NCBI RefSeq assembly: GCF_036320965.1
Contig: NC_092225.1
Location: 31,245,443-31,309,442 of the forward strand
Length of the DNA stretch: 64,000 nt
Source of the DNA: Panulirus ornatus
Taxonomy: Eukaryota; Arthropoda; Malacostraca; Decapoda; Palinuridae
Direction: 5' to 3'
This document shows positions 1 through 11,907 of this stretch, in pieces (position 1 is the first letter of the stretch; each line of letters opens with the position of its first letter). Both the position numbers and the translations under genes were made by a program. The notes below the pieces were generated by a model that was given only the letters and a program-made list of their open reading frames with translations, did not search any database and was not told the origin of the DNA.

Positions 1-436
1 AATTTTCTCTTCGCACTGCACTTTAATTTGCCATGTTTGGAAATTCATTTTAAGGCTTTCTTTCAGTTGACATCACATATATTTTTTGAGATTATTTTAC
101 TCACAACACACTGTACTTTTTTCATATTTTTCACTTTGCATAACAAAAACGGACTATTTAAACTAGTTTGAAGGTTTTGAAGATGTCCTGAAGTAATCCA
201 TGATCAACCACTGCTTCTGCTATGATATAAATGTTATTGAGAAGCCTCTGATGTGTTAATGTGAGCCATTTTATCCTCTCAGCCTTATCCACACTCTGCT
301 CCATGAATTTCTCCTCATATTTCAAATAAGGATTAATGGTTAATCTTTTCCCCAAGTGTCCTGATCAGCTGTTACAGTACTGTATTCATGATCTAGCAGT
401 TAAACCCTTAAAATTTAATGAAGAAATTTTTTTCAG
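1..436 (+). other. End of an upstream PGRMC intron
   Basis: This AT-rich sequence precedes the first visible PGRMC exon and ends in a T-rich tract and CAG. No coding segment similar to the PGRMC N-terminus (hydrophobic anchor) is visible, so it is read as intron. Confidence 0.7.
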
Positions 437-3400
437 CTTCTGGGCCAGTGGAACCTCCAGTGCCTAAAATGAAAAGGCAGGACATGACCCTTGAGCAGTT
501 GAAACAGTATGATGGAAGTGGAGAGCATGGGCGTGTTTGTGTGGCAGTGAATGGCAAGATATTTGATGTCACGCGAGGCAAAAAGTTCTATGGACCAGGT
601 TTGTCTCTTCATTATGTAGCCGTCACTGTGCTTCATTACTTGGAAACGGGAGGTATAGAGTATCCGCTATGGTTATAGATTACTTTGGTGAAATGAAGGT
701 TGAACTGATGTAAAGCTCTTTAAATTTGCATACTTGTACTCATCCACACGTAGTGTAAGATTTTCATTTATGTTTTCAAGCCAGTCTACATATCTTTGGT
801 TGACCTCAGTGACATGTTCAGTCAAGAAAGAAGAATTTGTTTACATATGAACGATTAAGATATTGAGGGATGTACAAAGTTTTGTTAGTTACTCTCTTTT
901 TTTGTCTCATTTATGAACTAGAGTTTACAGATTTCTTATGAAAATCTTGATTTATTTACGCATTACTTGCAGATTTTTGTAAAAGAGCATAGTGTGATAA
1001 GTATTATATTTTTTGTCTGTGCAGTTTCTATAGGTATTTCAGTCTTTTGTTTGAGGTTGAGAAGACCAATGAAAGTTTTGAGGAAGGAGTTACCTTGAAA
1101 CCATTGATTGGAGGGTGACTTGAAACTTGCAGATCATGGTATAGAAAAATAAAAAGCTTGAAATTTTGTGTTTTTCCTTAGAGAGTTAAAGGATATTTAC
1201 ATTATTATGAGCTAACATAGTACAGCTGTATTTTAGAGCTTAAGTTAACTCAAATACCAGCCTTGTTAAACATGTTTGCCTCAAGCTACATACGGTGGGT
1301 TGGTGCCAGTCTTATGGCAAGTTGAAGGTCTGTGTTGTAGACCAGTAGTATTCACTGGAAAAATAATACAGGCCATTTGGGAGAAACACTTTGTAAGAAT
1401 ATATACATGTAGAATCATTATACAAAAAAGTATTATTGTACATACAAAGTAATGTTAAATCTCTACACTTAATATGCTGTGGTTCAGAAGTACAGTTTGG
1501 TATTCTATTGTCTGTTCTCAGTCACTTGGTGCTCTCCAAGACTTCCTCCCTATTTCATTACATTGATGTTGGGGGCTATGGTGTTGTCCATTGTAAAAAC
1601 TTGGTAATTTTTCATGCATTTCCTCGCATATCTTTACATCATCCTCGACAACTCTTCCCTCTGAACCTCTTTGCCTGATTAACTACTTTTTGAATTAAAA
1701 CTTACTCTTGATGAATTTTTGGAAGAGTTTCAGATTTTGTTTTGTTCACAGTGTTTATATTTTGTGTCATTTGTGTTATTTTTACCACATCATTTACCAC
1801 ATAATAAGACCAGCACAATATAATCACTTTTTCCAGCTCGTGTGTTGTAAATGTTATTCTCAGTGTCCATGCAAGATCTAGTGTTGATTGTTTATCAGCT
1901 TCTCATGTCCTTGAGTCTATTGACATGCTTGTATGGGAAATTTTCCTCAATCCAATGTAAGATCTTGTTCCCATGGACTTATATGGAAGAGTGGTGATTG
2001 GAAGGATGATGGCATACGCAGAGCATCAGATTTTGGGAGGAACAGTGTGGTTTTCAAGAGTGGTAAAGGATGTGTAGTAAATGAATAGTGGGGTTGAGCA
2101 GCATGTCCAGACAGAGGACTGAAATGAGTTATGAGAAGATGATAAATTTAAATAAACATGTTTAAGAGTAGCTGTTTCAGAGCCCTTTGTACTATGTTAA
2201 TGAATTAGTTATGCTTGTAAAGTTATTCTTAGAAAATCCATGTATCCCCGTGTAATCTGCATATTGTATTTTTTTTGTGTGTATTAACAATGCTTTTTGC
2301 AGGTGGACCTTATGCTGCTTTTGCTGGACGTGATGCCACTCGAGCACTGGCAACTTTCAGTGTAAATGATGTTAAGGAGGAATATGATGATCTCAGTGAC
2401 CTATCATCCATGCAGATGGACTCAGTCAGAGAATGGGAGATGCAGTTCACTGGTTAGTATACATGTACAAGAGGACATCAAAATGTCATTATACAGAGTA
2501 GACAATTTGATGAAAATCTCTTAGTCAGAAAGTAAAGCATCAGAAACAAAGAATAGAAAATTCATTTGATAATTTCTTTGTCAGACAACAGTGTGAATTA
2601 TGCATTTGATAGTTCCCTTAGCTGCTTTCCATCCCTGTTTAGAACCTTCTGCCCTTCTGTTGGTCAGCATTAGATACGTAAAGTTGAGTCATAATTTTTA
2701 ATTGCTTTGCGCTGATTTTGTGTTCATTTGTTGCACCCTGAGTTAACAGTTTTATCTTTTTAGATATCTTTTAAACAGCTCATGTATATTTGTGTAAATA
2801 ATTTCAAGTTTCTTTTTTGTGGAAAAATGCTGAATAGCCTCTAGGTTGTAGCACTTTATAGATTTCTGAATGTCAAACATATTAAACAAATAGCGGAAAG
2901 AACAGCTATGGGGTGGCCAATTGACAGCATATCCTCCCTAGTAAACTTATCTTTCCCATTTGCTTTATCCCTTGCATGTTCAGGCTCCAAGCCTTCATTC
3001 CCTCCAGCTCAGTCTGTCCTTTGCTTATTCAGGGCCCAAGCCTTCAAAGTATCTTTCACTCGATCCTTCCACCTCCTACTTTGTCTCTCTGTCTCTCTCT
3101 GCCCCCTCCCCCCTTTTTTCCTTGTTCCTTCCATTTCTGACATGTTTGCCCTCATAGTTGTCCTTTCCAAATGTTCAGACCATTTTCCATGCCCTCTTCA
3201 GCACTCTCATACATACTCCTTGTACTACCACACGTCTCTCTTAACATATTTCATGTTCAAACAACTCTTCTCACACCATGTATTGTCCTCAAACATTTCA
3301 TTTCTAACACATTCAGCCTCTCCATACATTTTCATTTATAGCCCATTCCTTTTATCCTTATAATAATGTCAGGACTATTGTACATACCCATTTTTGCCTT

Positions 3401-4155
3401 CTCAGATGGTGATTTATTTTTTTCCATGTTTCTCAGTGCTCCTAGAATGTTCATCGTCTCACACACCTTTTGACTTGCCCCAGCATCCATGGTTCTGTTT
3501 ACTGCCATGTCATTTCCAGGTGTCTAAAACTCTTGACTTCCTCCAAGTTTTCTCCATTCAAACTCACACTCTAGTGAACCTGTCTCTTTGCACAGCTTAA
3601 CCTAATAGCCTTGCAATTATACATATTTACTCTTAAGTATTTCCTTTCACACACTCCTCCAAACTCAGAAACCATCTCCTGCAGTCTTTCACTTGAATCT
3701 GTTCCTAGAGCCATGGCATTCACAAAGACTAAGTGACAAAACTCCAAGGCTCCCTATACCCATAGGAGACTGTAGGCTTGCCCTTTTCTCCAAGACCCTC
3801 TCATTTACCCTAGTACCAGTTTCTCTATAAATGAATTAGACAGCAATGGTGACATCACATCCCTGCCACAGACCCACCTACACACGAAATCACTTTCCTT
3901 TTCCAGCTCACACATATGCCTTACTTTCTTGATAAAAATATTGAAAACTACTCATTGCTTCCAGTGACTTTTCTCCCTTCTCATGTATTCATAGCATATC
4001 AAATTGCTGGAGATATATATCGTAGGCAGCTAACAAGCATTGATTTTTCAGAAAAGTATGACTACATTGGAAAATTTTTGAAAGCTGGAGAGCAGCCGAC
4101 AGAATATTCAGATGAGGAAGATGCTAAGGACACTAAAACTAAGAAAGATGACTAG
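437..4155 (+). CDS. PGRMC: Membrane-associated progesterone receptor component (MSBP-like), 5'-partial, three exons
   Basis: Seen: three exons join in one frame: 437-598, 2303-2452 and 4052-4155. Acceptors are tttttttcag, ctttttgcag and gatttttcag; donors are cag|gtttgt and tg|gttagt; both introns are phase 1. The roughly 137 visible residues hold a complete cytochrome-b5-like domain, with [43 protein letters not shown] and EKYDYIG. Known: in PGRMC1 the FYGP and GPY tyrosines and the Lys-Tyr of EKYDY line the haem pocket; all are present. The acidic tail keeps a Tyr-Ser-Asp-Glu-Glu motif, matching the vertebrate SH2/CK2 phosphosite region. The family sits in the ER membrane, binds haem and sterols, supports P450 and sterol metabolism, and in flies (MSBP) binds ecdysteroid. 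Missing: the N-terminal membrane anchor, about 60 residues in vertebrates, which must lie in an exon upstream of the window. The ATG at 418 is intronic, before the acceptor, and is not a start. Confidence 0.95.
599..2302 (+). other. PGRMC intron between the first two visible exons
   Basis: Begins GTTTGT and ends TTTGCAG. The 1.7 kb is AT-rich, with no recognisable repeat, RNA gene or coding segment. The open frame at 1436-1678 has no recognisable motif. Confidence 0.8.
2890..3990 (-). mobile_element. RTE-like LINE fragment, antisense inside the last PGRMC intron
   Basis: Read on the minus strand this is a decayed reverse transcriptase and C-terminal region. Visible pieces, in element order, are a primer-grip-side stretch reading as [18 protein letters not shown], then a segment resembling '[10 protein letters not shown]', and finally the 3' motif gcctgaacatgcaagg. 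The catalytic FADD is degraded to FVNAM. The same element is seen in sense orientation at 18722-19752 and as a 3' end at 30091-30335. The element starts only about 60 bases before the last PGRMC acceptor (4051). Assignment to an RTE-like clade is from memory of decapod repeats. The plus-strand frames at 2908-3600 are its antisense shadow. Confidence 0.75.
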
Positions 4156-4666
4156 ATATATTCACTGGATATAAGTAAACTGTAGGTTAAGGCTTAAAGG
4201 TTCCAGCCAGACCCCAAAGTTTATGAAACTGAACTTGAATTTCATGAAAATGTATCATAATGATATGCTATGCAAGTATAATTTAATGAAGAGAAAATAT
4301 GATAATATCCAAGTTTTCTGTAATTTATTTTAGAATGATTATCAACATTCACTGACAGTTCCTGAATTAAGATCTTACATGTGAGTCATAAAATTGGAAT
4401 TTAATGTTTAGTTTGTCTGGCAGAACCCTTTTAAAAATCTGCTAAAGGAGGGAGAGGAGGAGGAGCAGGAGGGTAGGTGATGACAAGATCAGTCATTATA
4501 AGGCTTATGGAGTTATTTATTAAGGTCATGATATTTCTGTAAAGAAGTTGATGAGGAAGTCTTCACCAATGAGGGTTTTAGTTTTGATTTTCAAACCTCG
4601 TGAACTAGAAGCAATTTTTGTGTAGTTATTACAGGTTATCATAAAGATGAAGTTGGTTATGATGTA

Positions 4667-4672
4667 AATAAA
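4667..4672 (+). promoter_or_regulatory. Candidate proximal poly(A) signal, PGRMC
   Basis: AATAAA lies about 510 bases after the PGRMC stop codon. It is the first canonical hexamer in the 3' flank. The GT-rich element expected downstream is weak, so use is uncertain. Confidence 0.35.
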
Positions 4673-6779
4673 TCATCACCTCACAAGTTATCTGTTATGA
4701 AATTTTAGACTTGGTCTTTATAACTGAATTATGAAATTTCATTGAAACCGTGCTGGCCAGCTCTACTTTTTTTCATTCAACCAGATGAAAATTAGACTCC
4801 TAATTTATATTGATTATGAAATTAACATTACTGTTTAAAAGTATTTTAGTGATTATTTGTCCTTAATGTATTATAAATGTGTGAACTCACCAAGTCTAGT
4901 TATATAAAGGTACATTTGCTGTGGCAGCATATTTTGGCACACCTGCTTACCCTGATCCATGACTGTCTACAAGGTCTTGCTGAGTTGTACTTGGAAATGA
5001 TACTTTCTGTAATTAAAAATGAGGGAAGCAGCAAGCACAATGTGAACATCAATCAGACTCATTGGCTAGGTGATGAAGATTGGGCTGATGATTATTGTGG
5101 CAATGAAAACATATACAAAGATTCACTTAGATAGCATACATTGAAAAGTTAGCTCTGACCTTGTGTAGGTAACTGCCTGAAATCAAACTTAGCCTTATCA
5201 AATAGTGCAGAAGACTCTAATTTGCTAGTCTTCTATCAAGTGCTGATTCAGAGTTATTTTCATACCTAACCTTCAGCCTTACTTGGCCACATCCCCATCT
5301 TTTCTAATATACAGTGATTTATATTGTACCATAAATACAAATGTGTGAGTTCCATACTTTTTCCATGTCTGACATACTGTGTGATGAGTGTGTTCAGAAA
5401 GTTAATTTTGGCCTGGATGTTTCACCTCGTGGATTCGTAAATGTTGAACGAGTACTTCCATAGTGTGCTAGCAGTTGCTAGTTGTTCAGAGATGTCCTCC
5501 AAATCTGCTTGCCTATCACATTTTGCAGTGAAGATAAGGTGAAACTAGTCTTATCAGTGGAAGACAAGTTTCATATAATTGCTCTGAGCCTATGTTATGA
5601 ATTAAAAAGCACATACACTGGAAGAAGTCATTAAAAGGAATTTAGGGTTTGGCACAAATGTATTTTGAGATGATAATGGAAGCAAAGTGCTGCTAATTTG
5701 GTTTGCAGCTTGATTCATATTCATCCTTCTGCATGATTGATGAACTTCGTTGGACAAGTGAAGGAAATACTTTACTCCTGATTGTAGGAGGGAATTTTAT
5801 GCAGTCACAAAGGATCAGCACATAGGGCATGAAATATGGCAGAATTTTAAAGCATAAACAAAGAATTTGACTTGTAGTTTTGTGGTAACAATTTTAATTG
5901 GTGACTTCAGAAAAATATTGCTTGATTCTCTGTTGTTGCAGTAACAACCAAAATTAAAATTGGGCAGGGTTTTCTGGTTTTGGATGAACTGAAAAATAAT
6001 TCATGTGAATGTCATTTGTAATTACATAAGTTTTGATAAGTTGATGTTTTATTAGGGTCTCTGAGAACGTTTGTTTGGTCAGACATTGCATTCATCCTCT
6101 TGCTACACATTATGCATAAACTATAGTGAATAATGCTCCTTTTTTCAGTCACCTGACTGGCCATGAGTAATTTAGGCTTTCTTAGCATATTTTTTTTTCC
6201 ATGCCTGTATTATAATAGAGGAAGGGTGTCTTGCACATAGAAGGTACTAACCTCTGGACCATTACACTTCATAGGAAAAGATAAAAGCTTCTGAAGTCAG
6301 TTTGATTATCCTGACTAGGAAACTTCCCTTTAATGATGCTAAGGGGATCATAATCCTTTTGTCAAGTTCTTTATCTTTATAAGATACAGTAAATTATTTG
6401 TCATATTATTCTGTCCTTGCATCATGTGTAGGTTATGGATTCTGCTATTCATGTGCAAGAGTGAACTTTAAACATTCTTGAAGAAATTAGTATAACTGTG
6501 TGTGCATATTGGTTTGTCTAGCTGTGCAGCTAACTATTCTTTTTGGCATTCCTGAAACTTGCTCTTCAGGCCTTGCATGAAGGAGTTGATTTAACTTTGT
6601 GATATTTAGAGAAGCAGAATTTGTATTTATATTTTTTACACAGTGTCAATGTAGTTTGATAATAACCACATGGAACAAATGTTTAAAGAAAATCCTGTGT
6701 AATAAAAAGGAAACTGTCCTTTGTACTTAAGGAAGTTTTCTGTTGTGTACAGTTGAATGTTAATGTCTGTTCAAAAGTA

Positions 6780-6785
6780 AATAAA
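6780..6785 (+). promoter_or_regulatory. Candidate distal poly(A) signal, PGRMC
   Basis: AATAAA, with another at 6701-6706. The pair is followed by AT- and T-rich sequence. It would give a 3' UTR of about 2.6 kb if used. Confidence 0.35.
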
Positions 6786-7159
6786 CTTTCCCTGTTATAA
6801 AGAGAAAATTTTTTAAAAATGCTTATCTTTAACTTTTCCCACATATGAAAAAAGTAGAAAAGATTTCTTTTCAGGCAAGTGTTAAACTTTTATTTATGGA
6901 TGCTTCCTTGTGTACTGGACTTAACTGAAAGGCTTGTGGGAACTGGATATTTCTAGTGTCATTGGTTTTTCAGAGTTTACGTAATAAATGTGTGATTATA
7001 ACTGGTATGTCATTACATTGAAAAATCTCATTTTGCAAATCTTAATGGATGAATCTCCCTGAAAATTTAGAACCAGTAATTTTTTTTTGACATTGAAAGC
7101 TTTTCTTAGTTAAGAAAAGGTAAGGAGCATAAAGTCCAACAAATGACAACAGTCCTTGT

Positions 7160-7500
7160 TAATATTGACTACATGAAAATGGGAGTGGGCAAAGAATGAA
7201 AAAGTGTTTAGGAAGGGACTTCTTATTTGTGCAGATGAAGCATGTGTTATTCAGATGATGGTATGTAGACATACAAGAAAGTGTAGTATGTGAGTGGTTG
7301 GATAAAGGAAGTATTTGTGAGTGGGGAGTATGAGTAATTGGGAGGTGCAAATGAGAGAGGGGTTGAGAAATTTTTGGCAAACTTCAGGAAAAATGACTAA
7401 ATGTTTTGGAGGGAGGAGAAAAGTGTGAGGAGAACAAATGAGAACACCTGTGTAGGGGGTACACAGGAAAGACAAACAATAGAGGGCTTGTTGGCCCATG
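7160..7500 (+). mobile_element. Possible 5'-side fragment of the RTE-like LINE
   Basis: A purine-rich G/A sequence translates with stops to pieces such as MFWREEKSVRR. This resembles the 'FWKEVKRVRK' stretch I associate with the linker between endonuclease and reverse transcriptase in decapod RTE-like LINEs. No other part is clear. The minus-strand frames here are shadows. Confidence 0.35.
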
Positions 7501-7734
7501 TCTAGGTTATCTGTTTTTGGATATGTATATATCTTTTTGTTTCTTAACTAAATGGATAAAGTCAGTGTAGAACAGTAAGAAGGGTATCTCTGCCCCACTG
7601 ACAACAGCAGCGAACAGGAAAAAAGAATGTATGGAGTTTAACATGATGAAGTGAATGGGAAGTACAACAGAAAATTAATGCAATATCCCACCCTCTGCTA
7701 TACTAAAATATATTCTTATGATCTGGAATGAGTG

Positions 7735-8665
7735 AAAGGAATTTATCGATATCTATATTTTTTCACGTGTTAAGTCAGTAGGTCCCTGAACTGATAAAGT
7801 TTGTCTAACTGATATTTGAAGATATAGTCTTGGCATTTACAGTGTTTGATGGTAACTGTTCTTGTGTTCAGCAAATCTATGTGCAAAGAAACTTTTCCTT
7901 AGTCAGTATTACAATTTTTAGCTTTTTTTTAGTTTAGTTTTATTCCATTTGCCCTTGTATTTTATTCTTTTGGATTTCAACTAGACTTTCATGATTTAAG
8001 TTGTTAAATTTTTTTTCAAGAATGTTGGAATTTGTAGGTCATTGTGAAGTCAGTGTTTTTAAGAGAAAAGAGATCTAATTTTTCAGTCTCTTCATACGTT
8101 AGGTTGTAAAGGAATGGAATCAGTTTCGTTGCCCATCTAGTTCTAGTTTTATCTCATCTTTCTTTTAGTTTTGGGGCTAGAATTGCACTATATTCAAGGT
8201 GTGGTCTTACTACAGTAACAAGTTGTGTCAGAATTGTTTCTGGTGTTTTGCAGTCAATGTTCCTAGCTGTGAAACCTGGCGACTGATTTTTTTTTTTTTT
8301 TTACTTGCTACTAGATAGTGTTTAGTTTGCTTCATTGTCACCAATAACAAGATCCATCTTTTCATTTACTTTAGTTGTCAGGTTTCGTTATACTTAAGTC
8401 ATGTATTTTTACCATCATAATGTATATTGATTTTACATGGTTTTACATGAAATTTCATCTGCCATTTGTCAGACCACTCTGGTTATTTTTTAAGACATTT
8501 TTGAGTTATTTAGTTATTTCAGGGTTCATTTCATTTACAGCTCTATCTTCTATTTTTGTATCAATTGTGAATTTAGAGATCTTAAATATGAGACCCAGTT
8601 TTAGATCATTGATATATATTATTAAAAGAAAAAGTCCAATGTGGTACCATTCTCATCCAGTCTAA
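7735..8665 (-). mobile_element. CR1-like LINE, 3' half of reverse transcriptase, decayed
   Basis: On the minus strand, in order: a degenerate version of the 'GPLLFLIYINDL' motif (LFLLIIYINDLKLGL), KISKFTIDTKIEDR where the catalytic FADD has become FTID, a LARNID-like block reading FTARNIDCKTPETIL, then VVRPHLEYSAI, KLIPFLYNLTYEE and LDLFSLKN. These match the order of domains in CR1-clade reverse transcriptases. Several stops and frameshifts break it, so it is not functional. No endonuclease or ORF1 is visible. Confidence 0.85.
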
Positions 8666-8689
8666 AGTTTTAGTATTTTAAAACTCATT

Positions 8690-9140
8690 TCTTTCTGTTG
8701 CTAAGCCAATCATTATTCTTTACTACTAACTTGGGTATCAGGAGGGTCAGTGATGGCTAATGTAGTGAGCCAGCATTTCTATGGCTATCAAGTTTTACTC
8801 CTTTGTAATTTTGTAATTCATGCTACTAAACAATATCAACTCTGGTCTCATCTTAATCTTATATATTCTGATGATGATAATTGCATAACTTTCAGCTGAA
8901 CATGCTAGGATTTAGATGCCATAGACTTTGAAGATATTGTACTGAATATGTGGTGTTCTAGGGTTTTGGTGGGCTGTCAGATGAGTTTTATTTGTCATTA
9001 TTAATAAGACAAGAAACAATACTGTTTATCAGCAGTCAACCTGGTGTTATGTATAAATCTGCAAGGAAAACTATATCATTTCGAAGTCTGCAAGATTTGT
9101 ATGCTCAAAGTGGAGAAAGAAATGAGCACTCAAATTTGGC
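8690..9140. other. Intergenic, nothing recognised
   Basis: AT-rich sequence between two repeat fragments. The short frame starting at 8992 runs into the next repeat and shows no protein motif. Confidence 0.6.
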
Positions 9141-9146
9141 AAATGT

Positions 9147-9262
9147 ATTTATTTATTTATTATACTTAATCACTGTTTCCTGTGCTGCGAGGAAACGCCA
9201 GGAAACAGACGAAGACCCATCCACTCATATACACATATATACATACACACATACACATATTT
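9147..9262 (-). repeat. Dispersed decapod repeat of the 'cgccatttcccgc' type (LINE-tail/SINE-like)
   Basis: A degenerate copy reading 'actgtttcctgtgctgcgag' followed by 'caggaaacagacgaag', flanked by (ATTT)n on one side and a (TATACACA)-like tract on the other. It shares its core with the repeats at 39133-39186 and 53575-53812. From memory, the reverse complement resembles the 3' tail of the RTE-like LINE; that orientation and origin are inference. Confidence 0.55.
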
Positions 9263-11014
9263 TAAACACATCAATAATATTAGAACTTTGGTGTTTATGG
9301 TAACTTCAAATTAAAACAATAAGTTTTAGAGTAAACACTTTTGGTTCACCTCTTGGCACTAATGTGAATAGATGTGATGGTGAGGCAGGTTTTCTTAATA
9401 CACACTACCGTGCATTTACTGGTGGGTTTTATTAAGAATAATTTGTGACACTTGCAAATCATAAGTATGTTTGCATGAAAGTTGTAATGGATGCAGAAAT
9501 ATACAGAGCTACATAAGAAGTGTTACCTCTGACACTTTCAAATGATCAAACTTGAAGTGATGCTACTAACACATTCAAAAGAACAGATCGTCAATGTACC
9601 TATAAGAAGCTCTTTCATTCCTGTGAAATCTAGGGAAAATCAATTGGCCTTTGGAATTGTTAAGCAAAAATGATTAGTCTTACATTATATGCACATGTGT
9701 ACTTTCCTATGATAAGGATGTGCAACCTTAATTCTGTCTGTATGTAAAATTTAAAGCAGTGGACGTTGGTTACATTTTCCAAGATTGTGTTTCACCTAAA
9801 GTTCTAGCTTTGAACTCAGATTTAAGAGTTCATGAGAGAACTAGTTGTGACTGATTAACTTTTGTACTTTTACAAATAACCAAATAGTGTTGTCGTGCTA
9901 AAACTGAAAGTCGCCATCATACTCCTGATAAATATATTGTAAGGCATCATGAAAACAGCCTCTGTCACCCATTATTACCCTCTAAACAGCTTGATGACTG
10001 GGGTTTGCTAAGTCCCATGCTGTAGAGTATGGCTTTTATAGAGTCAGGTGACACTGTAAATGAAACACCTCCCATTATATATATATATATATTATATAGT
10101 TCACATGCTCACTATAAATCAGAAGAAATCATACATGTTCTTCAGTAATTTGATGTATATTGTATGTCCTGCAATCGAAAACAATTCGTGGTGATCAGGA
10201 AAGCTGCTGGTGTCTGATGAATTAGTCTCATCTGCCTGTGGAAGATGGAAACAAAGATTTTCAAGTGAGTCGATCTGGAATAAGTGGTGGCTTCTGATAC
10301 TAAAAATTCACATTTTGTAATGTGTTATGTGAATCGGTTACATATACTAAATCAAAGTTTTCTGAGACTGAAGAACATAGAAAATATAAATACAATTCTA
10401 TTGACCTTGTTTGCATGAGGTGAAAAGCAATATAAATTGGATTAGAAATTGTTCATATTTTTTGGATTAAACAAGCAAACAAACAAGAAACAAGCTAATA
10501 ATTTTTTCACTTTATCATGGAAATATCAACAACATTAATATGGAGTATTATATGGAGTAAAAAGTAGCAACACCTGGAAGGCTAAATCGAGGGAATGGAA
10601 CATATGAATTGTTAAGAAAAACTAGGTAACTTGTATTTTAAGTAGTCTAGAAATTCATGATAATCTGTGCATGGCAGCAGTTTGATGAGGTCAGAAAAAG
10701 CACATAGACTAAAAAATAGAAAAAAATACATGAAAAGATTTAAGTCAGCAAGAATCCTTCGAAATACACCAAAAAGATGTATAAGAACCTTGGCGTAAAG
10801 AGCGATCTTGAATGTTTTGCAAGTTGAATTAAAAAAGAACCATATTCCTGTGAGAAGAGACTTGATAAATGGTTGAATAGTCTCACATGAACCCAAGATT
10901 AATAACCATATCTATGTGTGGCACTAAGAATATCTATTATTATGCTAGCTGTATATGCTGTGGATCAACGTGATAGCCCTGCTTACTGGCAAATATCACC
11001 ATAAACACTTAGGT

Positions 11015-11017
<3 letters not shown>
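9263..11017. other. Intergenic, nothing recognised
   Basis: AT-rich sequence with only a short (TA)n at 10076-10100. The minus-strand frame at 10612-10896 is hydrophobic but lacks homology I can recognise. Confidence 0.55.

Positions 11018-11059
<42 letters not shown>
11018..11059. repeat. (CT)n microsatellite
   Basis: About 21 perfect CT units. Confidence 0.97.
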
Positions 11060-11063
<4 letters not shown>

Positions 11064-11513
11064 CTTGATTAGCAATCTTAGGGTGCTAAAACTTTATCTT
11101 CACTCATGTAGTATTCTAGCACTTCCTTCTACCATACACTACTGCACACAGAACCATTATTCCAATAGAAAAAAGTTTGCTATCACCAGTACGACGAAAA
11201 GAAAAAAAAAATATTGCTGATTCACGAAAATCGTTGTTACATATCCAGATCAGCAGGTTACAGTTAACACCACCATTACCATTTTCACTGCCACCACCCA
11301 CACTTACCTGTATACGTCCTGCAATCCACGATGATAAATACTGACAGGGTATTACCACAACCAGTACCATGATTATCACCAACACCACCATTAACTAATA
11401 TGACCGTTGTGCCATTTCAGGAACCACACTACGCACGCAGTTATCACCACCATCATGGCACCATAATCACCAACCAATCCTAACATACTCACAAATGAGC
11501 TTAACAACTAACA

Positions 11514-11759
11514 TTATGACAGTGAAATACAAGTACCATAGAAAGAAAAAGATGGATCGCCATGTCCAGTTGGGTCGTACGGCAGCTGGTAACGAGACTG
11601 GTGGTAAGGTGGCTGGTAACTACGAAAATGGAGGGTTCTGGCTTGGTGGGTTCTTTTAGGCTTCTTGCTGCTTAGTGGACGAATGTGAATCCCATTTCTG
11701 GCGGCCTCTTGGGAGGTGTCTGACACTAGGAGACACAGCAGGCAGATGCCAACCAGGAG
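11514..11759 (-). other. Candidate exon for a small secreted peptide (weak)
   Basis: On the minus strand an acceptor-like ccctacag at 11760-11767 is followed by an open frame to a TAA at 11514. The frame begins with a signal-peptide-like LLVGICLLCLLVSD, then a basic stretch with KKPKR, then a Tyr/Pro/Gln-rich tail (YQPPYHQSRYQLPYD). There is no in-frame Met after the acceptor, so a start would have to sit in another exon, which I did not find. A prepropeptide with a dibasic cleavage site is one reading; chance is another. No family recognised. Confidence 0.25.
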
Positions 11760-11823
11760 CTGTAGGGTTGCAGGTAATGTTTATTAAGACAAACTTGAGT
11801 ATCCGATGGTCTTGTGTGTGTCC

Positions 11824-11826
<3 letters not shown>

Positions 11827-11904
<78 letters not shown>
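11827..11904. repeat. (TA)n microsatellite
   Basis: 39 units of AT. Frames reading IYIYIY across it are artefacts. Confidence 0.98.

Positions 11905-11907
<3 letters not shown>

Larger units (their letters stand above)
4156..7100 (+). other. Probable long 3' UTR and downstream flank of PGRMC
   Basis: AT-rich, without repeats or convincing coding sequence. Candidate polyadenylation signals AATAAA are seen at 4667-4672, 6701-6706, 6780-6785 and 6983-6988. The signals at 6.7-6.8 kb are followed by T-rich and GT-rich sequence, so the transcript could run that far; this is inference. The short frame at 4877-5134 has no recognisable motif. Confidence 0.45.

Noticed and set aside
418..436. ATG at 418 as start of the first PGRMC exon
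   Set aside because: It lies in the T-rich tract before a good splice acceptor; the family has a membrane-anchor exon upstream.
2908..3600. Plus-strand Ser/Leu/Phe-rich frames in the PGRMC intron
   Set aside because: Antisense of the LINE reverse transcriptase; they carry none of its motifs in this orientation.
4877..5134. 86-codon frame downstream of PGRMC
   Set aside because: No motif, no splice context, and it lies in the probable 3' UTR.
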